A stretch of DNA of 5,818 nt. Source: Planctomycetaceae bacterium. GTDB lineage: Bacteria > Planctomycetota > Planctomycetia > Pirellulales > Thermoguttaceae. Positions 1-5,685 of the stretch are shown piece after piece. Under the pieces are notes generated by a model. The model did no database searches. It saw nothing but the letters and a program-made list of their open reading frames with translations, and had not been told where the DNA came from. How positions within the stretch are numbered: position 1 is the first letter of the stretch; every line of letters starts with the position of its first letter. The position numbers and the translations under genes were made by a program. The stretch is taken from contig JAIRYX010000212.1 in assembly GCA_031267635.1 (NCBI GenBank), positions 1 to 5,818 on the forward strand. Reading direction: 5' to 3'.

Positions 1-34
1 GTCTATGTTATGAAACCCTTGATTTTCCAGCACA

Positions 35-1180
35 TCAATTTTTGAAAAATAATATATGATACGATAATACAATAAAATTTGGCGTTTTTTGATGCTTCAA
101 CTCCTTTGATTTATAGTGTGAAATGCCATTTTGCAAAAGTTCAGTAATAAGTTTTTTCAGTCTTTTTTGAAATCCTCTCATAATTATTTGGGTTACATAT
201 AGCCAATCATCTTGTACTTTTTTGATCAAGGCATCCGCATCATCGAACTCTTTTTTATTTTCCTGAATAAACAACCACGCTCGTGGGTGTGCATTCATTT
301 TCTGATAGCGTTTGACGATTTCGAGAAATGCTTTTTTGCGTTCTTCACCGGCTAGTATTTTTTGTTCCGGTAATTCTCTTTTGCCAGATTCAACATCAAT
401 CCAAACTTTAGCCATTTCCATTGCCTGCTTAAATGCATCATCTTTATATTCAAAAACAGCCGCATTCATCAAAAAAGACCAGCCAAGTTTCTTATTACCC
501 GCACGATACGCATTATTGGCAGCACACAAATAGTACGAATTATATTTTCCAGTAGAACGTGGATTAAAATAGCCATAATAGTAATTTTGTCCCATTTCCA
601 GTTGAATCCGCCATGCCTTGTCAAATAGACCAAGTTGTTCAAATATAAGTTCCAGAGGGCGATAAGTAAAACCCGTGTCAATATGTGGCATTGGACTACG
701 TACCCATTGAACAAGGATTTCGATTCCTTCCTTCAGTTCATATTTACTTTCAACTGTCAACGGTAGAATTAAATATTTACATTCATAGCTAACATACGAA
801 TATCTTCCAGTAGTACTTCCAAACATCTCAAGATGTTCCATTACATTCGATAAGGTCAAATTCTTTTGATAATAATTGACCATATCCAAAAGGCAAAACG
901 ATTTTGCACTATCGAATTTGGCAATCACAGTTGAAACAGCTCCGTTATTGTAATATTGGGGACATGCTCTCAACTTGTCAACTTTTTTTGCCATATCATA
1001 ACATAAAACTTGTTGATAGCGTTTTTCCTTTTCCGGTCCATCTAAAAACAGCATGTTGTACCATACTTCACTTGCCAACGACATGGTTTCCTCGAACTCT
1101 TCAAAATTTTTCACCTCTTGTGAAAAACAAAAAGACACGGAAAAAAACATTACAAGCAATAAACATATTCTCTTAAACAT
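35..1180 (-). CDS. Exported alpha-helical protein of unknown function
   Basis: I do not recognise this 381-residue protein. The N-terminus (MFKRICLLLVMFFSVSFCFS) is a typical signal peptide: basic residues, a hydrophobic core, then a likely cut near residue 20 before QEVKNFEE. There is no lipobox. The mature part is rich in Tyr, Leu, Lys and Glu and looks mostly helical. Phrases such as 'LGLFDKAWRIQLEMGQNYYYGYF' around residue 190 and 'NNAYRAGNKKLGWSFLMNAA' around 225 suggest tetratricopeptide-like helical pairs, but I cannot assign a domain. The ATG start is supported by AGGAGA seven bases upstream. The gene begins 24 bases after the stop of the 752-residue secreted protein, so it is probably last in the same operon. 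The final 40 or so residues, after 'RLKKLITELLQNG', come from very AT-rich DNA and read less like conserved protein. The true C-terminus could have been altered by a frameshift. Its role may be structural, or to act as a scaffold with the upstream secreted proteins; this is a guess from context. Confidence 0.75.
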   Translation of the reverse strand: MFKRICLLLVMFFSVSFCFSQEVKNFEEFEETMSLASEVWYNMLFLDGPEKEKRYQQVLCYDMAKKVDKLRACPQYYNNGAVSTVIAKFDSAKSFCLLDMVNYYQKNLTLSNVMEHLEMFGSTTGRYSYVSYECKYLILPLTVESKYELKEGIEILVQWVRSPMPHIDTGFTYRPLELIFEQLGLFDKAWRIQLEMGQNYYYGYFNPRSTGKYNSYYLCAANNAYRAGNKKLGWSFLMNAAVFEYKDDAFKQAMEMAKVWIDVESGKRELPEQKILAGEERKKAFLEIVKRYQKMNAHPRAWLFIQENKKEFDDADALIKKVQDDWLYVTQIIMRGFQKRLKKLITELLQNGISHYKSKELKHQKTPNFIVLSYHILFFKN

Positions 1181-1187
1181 TTGATTA

Positions 1188-1193
1188 TCTCCT
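1188..1193 (-). promoter_or_regulatory. Ribosome binding site for the 35-1180 gene
   Basis: On the minus strand the bases read AGGAGA, followed by seven bases and then the ATG at 1180. This is a near-consensus Shine-Dalgarno at good spacing and supports the chosen start. Confidence 0.75.
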
Positions 1194-1204
1194 ATTTTTT
1201 ATAG

Positions 1205-3463
1205 TTAAAACGAACGCGGCGGACGTACATTATGTTCATAACCCGTTTTTTTCATTTCTTCAAAAGGTATTTCCTTATAAACGTCTTGTAATATCGATTT
1301 CATTGCATTCAATAGTTCGGTATCACTATTACTTCGAGAAGAATTGGCGGTATCACGTATTTTTTTCTCATACGTCGCCACGGCTTTGTCATAGTTCTCC
1401 GCCTTAAAGAGTTCGAAACGTGTAGCAATATATTTCCAACAACCTTGCGACAGCATGTTTCTAGTATAAGCGTCAGCTTCCGCAAAGTTTGCTACTTTGT
1501 CAATAGTAATACTTCGTTCTAATTTCATCCAATTAGGGTTATCCGCACACATCCAAATAAATTGGTTTGCGTGTCTGGCTTCATGCTCTGCTATAGACAT
1601 GAGGTCAGCAAGTTTTAAACCATCATCATACGCCACATTCGATACCATAACAGCAAAAATCTTTATATCACTGCCAGTAAAAGTTGCCAATGTTCGTCCA
1701 TAAGGTGTTAATTTTGTTGCATACCTAATTTTTTTATTGTCTGTTACAGCAAAATTCGTACCAAATCGTGAATCATAATTTTCAGCAGAGTAGTAATTTG
1801 GTGCCGCTGGCATTGTGTCCATTGTTGGCAAAGCGGCTAGAGTCGGTACCTGAGTTCGTCTCTCTCCTAAACTTCCTGCCACTGTGGTTCCTTGGTATGT
1901 TGCTTGTGCGACTCTGATAGTTTTGGAGAGTTTTAATTTGCCATCTATAGACACCGAGACAGTAGTAGTGAATCGTCTATTTGCTGCGTCTTCAGGCAAA
2001 GTTACATCGTATCCACTTTCTCCGTATGTGACGGTAGTTGTGTTCTTTGTTCCGATACTCGTTGGATTATTATGTCCGGGTATTGTCCACGTAAATTTAT
2101 CAGAAAAAAAAGTACCAAAATCAACTGAAAATTCAATTGGTTTGGCATTCTCATTGATTATCCAGCGTTTACCATTTTGTTTTTCAATCAGTGATACAAC
2201 TGCGCAAATAAGCGTTTTTGTTTCTTCGACTGTTTTATTTTCTGGTGGAGTATATTTTGCGACAATTAAGCCTAGTCCGATGCCTATTCCCTCGACATAC
2301 AACTTTTGAGGCAATTCAGAAACGCTGTATTTTTTTTCAGTGATAATTGAATTTTTATCACCTTTATTTGCTTGTTTCCAAAATCGTATATTTGAATCTA
2401 AGAAAGGGCTAACAGTCACATCTCCAGCCATATCGGTCGGTTTAATTTCAACCTTGAAAGCGACAAGATCGTCTTCATTGTAACTTCCTGCGTACAAATA
2501 ATCCCATACAGGTTCAAGTTCACGATGTGTGTCATCGGGACACTTACCACTAGAAGTCACACGAGAACAATTAGTACCACAACTCCAATTTGCGGTGTAT
2601 GTTTTACCGCAATCGTGATCGTCATTGAACATAACTGGCACGGCGAATTTTCCGTTACCGATATCTACCATTTTATTGGGTGCCTCAATTGTCAACTTAT
2701 ACACGGTTAAATCATTTGTTGCTGTTTCCGTATTTGTTCCGCTATAGGTTGCGGTTAATTCTTGATCGCTTGCGTTGGCACTTGGTGTATCGCCCGATAC
2801 AACATAACATGTTGCCGTGTTATTTGTGAGAGATAATGTCAAAGAATTTGTACCAGCACCGCCAGTGCTATTTTCGTACAATTTTAATTTATCCGTAGCC
2901 GTCAATGTAAGCGTTCCGCCAGTTAATGTTGCATCAACAGTTATCGTTACAGTCTGGCGAGTGCTGTTGACAGGTAAATATTCAGGAGCATCTATTTCTA
3001 ATTTTCCCCAGACATCAAGCGTAGCAGCCGTTGTTCCATAGTATGGATTGGTTGTTCGTGTTGATACGACGGTTGTCATGTCGGGCTTATATTTTGTAAT
3101 TGTGAGAATCAACTTCATCGTTATCGTGATTGTGTATTCACCGGCATTGCTCGACGACGCAGTAAATGTTGCCTTATGACTAGAGCCGAAAGTAGGATTG
3201 CAAGTTACATTTTGACCTGCCGAAATCGTGTATTCCCACGACGCATCTGTTACCTTCTCTTCCGCATTAAGCGGCGGTTGACCGTTGTATGAACCTGTTA
3301 TCTCGTAACTCACCTGTTCATCTTTGCCTATTTTTTCTTTGACCTTATCAGTTGTCGTGTCAATTGGTCCTGTTTTTGAAGCCTTGACATAAACTGTTAC
3401 GTCAGCAGCTACTGTAGCAACATGAAGCAGTGTTAAGATGCCTACCAAAAAAATTCTTTTCAT
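1205..3463 (-). CDS. Secreted Ig-like repeat protein with C-terminal HExxH zincin-type domain
   Basis: This is a 752-residue protein, probably exported. Residues 1-20 form a signal peptide (MKRIFLVGILTLLHVATVAA) with a likely cut before D21. Residues of roughly 20-560 are rich in Thr, Ser, Val and Asn, with alternating beta-strand patterns. They look like several Ig-like or invasin-like modules: about 21-140, 152-250 ('WGKLEIDAPEYLPV' onward) and 254 onward ('YKLTIEAPNK'). A cysteine cluster lies at C285, C295, C299 and C308. After a Pro/Met/Ala linker ('TLAALPTMDTMPAAPN') comes a helical C-terminal domain with HEARH at residues 627-631 and 'AEADAY' with E662, 31 residues later. HExxH plus a downstream Glu is the zinc-site layout of gluzincin-type metallopeptidases. 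'HEARHANQ' also resembles peptidase-like domains in surface and toxin proteins. The fold and activity are inferred, not shown. It lies between two other probable operon members. The ATG at 3463 is supported by a GGAG seven bases upstream. Confidence 0.8.
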   Translation of the reverse strand: MKRIFLVGILTLLHVATVAADVTVYVKASKTGPIDTTTDKVKEKIGKDEQVSYEITGSYNGQPPLNAEEKVTDASWEYTISAGQNVTCNPTFGSSHKATFTASSSNAGEYTITITMKLILTITKYKPDMTTVVSTRTTNPYYGTTAATLDVWGKLEIDAPEYLPVNSTRQTVTITVDATLTGGTLTLTATDKLKLYENSTGGAGTNSLTLSLTNNTATCYVVSGDTPSANASDQELTATYSGTNTETATNDLTVYKLTIEAPNKMVDIGNGKFAVPVMFNDDHDCGKTYTANWSCGTNCSRVTSSGKCPDDTHRELEPVWDYLYAGSYNEDDLVAFKVEIKPTDMAGDVTVSPFLDSNIRFWKQANKGDKNSIITEKKYSVSELPQKLYVEGIGIGLGLIVAKYTPPENKTVEETKTLICAVVSLIEKQNGKRWIINENAKPIEFSVDFGTFFSDKFTWTIPGHNNPTSIGTKNTTTVTYGESGYDVTLPEDAANRRFTTTVSVSIDGKLKLSKTIRVAQATYQGTTVAGSLGERRTQVPTLAALPTMDTMPAAPNYYSAENYDSRFGTNFAVTDNKKIRYATKLTPYGRTLATFTGSDIKIFAVMVSNVAYDDGLKLADLMSIAEHEARHANQFIWMCADNPNWMKLERSITIDKVANFAEADAYTRNMLSQGCWKYIATRFELFKAENYDKAVATYEKKIRDTANSSRSNSDTELLNAMKSILQDVYKEIPFEEMKKTGYEHNVRPPRSF

Positions 3464-3470
3464 TTTTGTT

Positions 3471-3474
3471 CTCC
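3471..3474 (-). promoter_or_regulatory. Ribosome binding site for the 1205-3463 gene
   Basis: The minus strand reads TTGGAGAAC before the ATG at 3463. The GGAG core lies seven bases from the start codon and fixes the start at the signal-peptide methionine. Confidence 0.75.
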
Positions 3475-3507
3475 AAGTTAAATTTTTAGTTAAAGTTGTT
3501 TTTAAAA

Positions 3508-4653
3508 TTAGTCTTCTCCCACGATTTTTTCGTGGATGTACTTTGGCGGTCCTTCTTTTTGTGATTCAATTGATTTACGCAATGATTCACTGGTGTCGTA
3601 CTGTTTTTTAAAAGCTGTTCCCATTGCTTCCAACCATTCTTTCCTTTGTGTTTCGTCCCACTGATTGAGCCGCCATTTCATTGATTCGACTGCCGGTATC
3701 ATGTTTTTATCTTGTTTTGACATTTCTATCGCGGCTTGATAAATTGCGATTCGTTGTTTACGTTGAATTGCCATACCGCTAACCTTGTCGTATGTATTAT
3801 CCAGTTTATTCCAAAAAGATACAATACGCCAGCTCTCGTTTGCATCTAAATTTTTCGGGAAAGGCGGCGGAACGCGTTTATATCGACTTTCATCAGATAA
3901 AAATTTTGAAACAAAAGATATGTCGACAATTTCATCGCGCGTAGGCTTACCCATTAACCGTTCAACAATCACTGCCGAAACAATAGTATTGTAACTATAA
4001 TTTTTACGTATTTTTACGTAGTAGAAACCTCTTGGCAAGAGAAATTGTTTATACACGCCGCCCCAAAAATCACGAACGCGACTCTTGACAAGCGGCAGCG
4101 TTGTGCGTGCTGTTCGTTCCGTGTCTAATGAATACTGCCGCCAAGTGTAGTACGGTTTACCCTTCCATCCTTCTTTTGCGGGATAGATTTCAATGATGTA
4201 ATCACGCATTCGATTATGTCCGCCGTGTCCGTCTTTATTGTAAAAATACAAACCATGCCGAAACATTCCGTCGTGTTTTATTTCAAGCAAGTACCAAACG
4301 TCGGGACCATCTTTTGCCAATGGATATGCTTCACCGTGATCGTCCCATTCCGCTTGACGGCGATAGCCGTTGAGAGGATCCCACAGCACTTTTGGATTAT
4401 CTGTTTTAATCCAATGAACCCAACGACGAATGGTATCGTCGCGGGTTGCGTTCGGTCCGATAAAACTATTTGCCATGTAGTAATCATTGGTAATACGCAC
4501 CATGCGATCAAGCGGCGATACGGCGGCGCACATGATCGCCCAATTTTTTGTTGTTCGTCCGAGCCAGTCGCCTTGTGTTTTCCAGTCTTCGCCGTAGTAG
4601 GCGGCGTATTGTTTGGGCAAGGGTTTAGTCAACTTGGCGAGTTGTTTTTGCAT
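3508..4653 (-). pseudogene. 5'-truncated gene for a large PVC-type surface/secreted protein
   Basis: The open part encodes 381 residues, but this is probably only the C-terminal portion of a larger protein. The first methionine is at 4653. It has no Shine-Dalgarno, the upstream in-frame codons are CTA, AGT, ACA and then a TAA stop, and these bases appear to belong to an IS end. No signal peptide is present, unlike in the two downstream neighbours. Residues of about 13-215 look like a Trp/Tyr/Gly-rich beta-sandwich: 'YYGEDWKTQGDWLGR' near 19-33, 'RRWVHWIKTDNP' near 77-88, 'AEWDDHGEAYP' near 102-112 and 'FYNKDGHGGHNRMRDY' near 137-152. These phrases remind me of large uncharacterised proteins of planctomycetes and related phyla. 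No catalytic function can be given. The last 120 residues are helical and charged. The stop lies 44 bases before the next gene, so the fragment was probably the first visible member of a three-gene operon. Without its original promoter and start it may not be expressed. Confidence 0.7.
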
Positions 4654-4655
4654 TA
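4653..4655. other. Possible IS target trinucleotide (TTA) at insertion boundary
   Basis: TTA directly precedes the proposed IS left end GACTTGTTTAAGAAC. Some IS5-family groups duplicate a TNA trinucleotide on insertion, and TTA fits that pattern. The second copy cannot be seen because the right end of the element is missing, so the duplication is unproven. Confidence 0.3.
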
Positions 4656-4680
4656 GACTTGTTTAAGAACCTTGAAATGC

Positions 4681-4686
4681 TATAAT
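4681..4686 (+). promoter_or_regulatory. Possible transposase promoter -10 box (TATAAT)
   Basis: A perfect TATAAT lies seven bases before the transposase ATG at 4693. The best upstream partner is TTGTTT at 4659-4664 (three of six bases match TTGACA; 16-base spacer), which lies inside the IS end. A TTGAAA at 4672 is too close to be its -35. A transcript starting after this -10 would be nearly leaderless. The assignment is tentative. Confidence 0.35.
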
Positions 4687-4692
4687 GAGGTC

Positions 4693-5151
4693 ATGGAAAA
4701 TAAAAATAAGGCGGACGATGCCCAAACGGTTCTTTTTAAACGGTTGCACGGGGTAAGCCCCGACAGGTTTAAACAAATGTTGTCGATTCTTCAAAGGGAA
4801 TACGATGTTTTGCATCAAAAAGGCGGTAAACCGCCCAAATTGACGGTCGCAGACAAGTTGTGTATTACGCTGAAATATCTGCGGGAGTACCGGGCGATGG
4901 ACAGTATCGCGTCGGAATACGGCATCTGCAAGGGTACGGTCTGCCTGGCCATCCAATGGGTGGAAGACACCTTGGTTCAAGACGGCACGTTTGCCTTGCC
5001 CAGGAAAAAGAAGCTCAAGAGGAAATCAGAATCAATTCAGTACGTCGTGGTCGATGTTACCGAAAGCCCGATCAATCGCCCCAAAAAGAACCCAAAAGAG
5101 TATTATTCGGGAAAAAAAACGGCACACGCTGAAGACACAGGTCATCATTGA
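4693..5151 (+). pseudogene. IS5-family transposase, N-terminal part (frame ends after A8 run)
   Basis: This frame encodes 152 residues from ATG 4693; a TTG start at 4672 is possible but less likely. Residues of about 15-35 ('LFKRLHGVSPDRFKQMLSIL') and the following 'GGKPPKLTVADKLCITLKYL' match the N-terminal region of IS5-type transposases. A helix-turn-helix follows ('DSIASEYGICKGTVCLAIQW', about residues 61-80), of the kind named HTH_Tnp_4. Then 'VVVDVTESPINRP' carries the first catalytic Asp at D121 of a DDE_Tnp_4-type nuclease. After 'KEYYSGKK' the frame goes wrong and ends in 'TAHAEDTGHH'. The expected continuation 'RHTLKTQ' is in the frame one base further on. A GAGG lies only two bases from the ATG, an unusually tight ribosome binding site. 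The second Asp and the Glu of the DDE triad are absent from the window, so the enzyme is dead. This could be family-typical frameshifting or simple decay. Confidence 0.85.
5112..5119 (+). other. A8 run at the transposase frame change
   Basis: Eight adenines follow GGG within 'YYSGKK'. Continuing in the frame that reads RHTLKTQVII requires dropping one base or adding two. Removing one A restores 'YSGKKRHTLKTQ', and adding two gives 'YSGKKKRHTLKTQ', the phrase I recall from IS5 relatives. Runs of this length can allow polymerase slippage, but they are also common places for simple indel decay. Confidence 0.6.
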
Positions 5152-5240
5152 GCGGAACACTCAGCAAATCATTGATGTACAGGAATCCAAAAGCAGCGAA
5201 CATGATTTTAAGGTCTATAAAGAAACTATAGGAAAAGGCA
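5120..5240 (+). pseudogene. IS5-family transposase, central fragment in shifted frame
   Basis: From CGG 5120 the frame reads 'RHTLKTQVIIERNTQQIIDV', then 'SSEHDFKVYKETIGKG'. This is the segment that follows 'YSGKK' in IS5-type DDE transposases; the 'HDFKxxK' phrase is typical. In an intact protein it would soon be followed by the second catalytic Asp in a phrase like 'ADLGYQG'. Here the reading passes instead into 'TADSRYLWSEM', which is methyltransferase-like. The break lies around 5231-5243, where GGAAAAGGCACAG could serve either partner. The piece has no start of its own and depends on the frame change at 5112-5119. It is best treated as the second half of the broken transposase, not as a separate gene. 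Confidence 0.8.
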
Positions 5241-5685
5241 CAGCAGATTCTCGTTACCTCTGGTCGGAAATGTGCAGAGCATTACGGCAAGTTAAGCCGA
5301 CATGGGCAGTCATTGAGAATGTTTGTGGGTTGCTTGCTATCGACGACGGAATGGTCTTTGACAAGATCATTATTGACTTGGAAAACATCGGTTACGGACG
5401 GACGGTTTTTTATCGGAAATCGTTCCTGCCAACACCGCTAAAAAACGACGGGAGTGGGACAACAACAGACATAGGCTTAAGGAGTCTTCGCGGGAATTAT
5501 GGACTTCATTCCCCTCTCAATCCCTTGTTTGTGGCAGAGATGATGGGCTTCCCGACCGACTGGACGGTATTACCATTCCAAGCTGGCGGCAACACTCAAT
5601 CGAAGCCTACGGAAACGCAATAGTACCACAAGTTGCGTTTGAGATTTTTAAAATTATTAATAATGTCGAAAATAATAAAACATGA
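5234..5685 (+). pseudogene. Remnant of phage-type DNA (cytosine-5) methyltransferase
   Basis: In the frame that ends at 5623 the remnant begins 'GKGTADSRYLWSEMCRALRQ'. It continues with 'VKPTWAVIENVCGLL', which contains the ENV motif (5315-5323, motif VI), and 'IIIDLENIGYG'. In intact enzymes 'GK..G.ADSRYLW' comes right after the catalytic loop with the PCQ motif, which is missing here. The expected 'APH.R.R' segment (motif VIII) is also absent: 'GYGRTVFYRK' jumps to 'SFLPTP', the start of the late region. That region continues 'SPLNPLFVAEMMGFPTDW' and ends 'KPTETQ' at 5623. From about 5554 another frame reads 'DRLDGITIPSWRQHSIEAYG' and then 'NAIVPQVAFEIFKII', the C-terminal motif X region, to a stop at 5685. 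With no cysteine, no SAM-binding motif I and at least one frame break, it cannot be an active methylase. Phage or prophage origin is inferred. Confidence 0.8.
5551..5570 (+). other. Dual-frame junction inside the methyltransferase remnant
   Basis: The same bases encode 'PTDWTV' in the frame coming from upstream and 'PDRLDGI' in the frame that leads to the GNAIVP motif. In the intact family I would expect these to be separate segments, with the GFPxDW phrase first and the 'LDGI' phrase later. The likeliest reading is that a deletion through short similar sequence fused them out of frame. Confidence 0.5.

Larger units (their letters stand above)
4656..5240 (+). mobile_element. Truncated IS5-family insertion sequence (left part only)
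   Basis: The element is recognised from its transposase, which has the helix-turn-helix plus DDE layout of the IS5 family. The left boundary is inferred at GACTTGTTTAAGAAC, between the coding sequence of the minus-strand gene and the transposase start. I searched the rest of the window by eye for the matching right end (GTTCTTAAACAAGTC) and did not find it. The transposase reading also stops near 5240, where methyltransferase-like sequence starts. The element has therefore lost its 3' half and cannot move by itself. It is richer in G+C than the adjacent minus-strand genes, which fits separate ancestry. Confidence 0.75.

Noticed and set aside
1884..2309. 141-codon plus-strand open frame
   Set aside because: It lies wholly inside the well-supported minus-strand secreted protein gene and has no ribosome binding site or recognisable protein character.
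3519..3535. Hairpin CCACGA-TTTTT-TCGTGG near the end of the 3508-4653 gene, a possible terminator
   Set aside because: It lies inside the coding sequence and is not followed by a U-tract on either strand; the stem is only six base pairs.
4216..4656. 146-codon plus-strand open frame opposite the truncated gene
   Set aside because: It is the antisense of a convincing coding sequence with strong protein-like character on the minus strand, so it is treated as a shadow.
4663..4980. 105-codon minus-strand open frame across the IS
   Set aside because: It is antisense to the transposase, which is clearly the real coding strand here.
4860..5132. 90-codon plus-strand frame overlapping the transposase
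   Set aside because: It overlaps the transposase frame that carries the HTH and DDE residues, and its own translation matches no motif.
5234..5685. Active restriction-modification or anti-phage methylase
   Set aside because: The remnant has no SAM-binding motif I and no PCQ catalytic cysteine, it shows a frame break, and no restriction endonuclease gene is adjacent.
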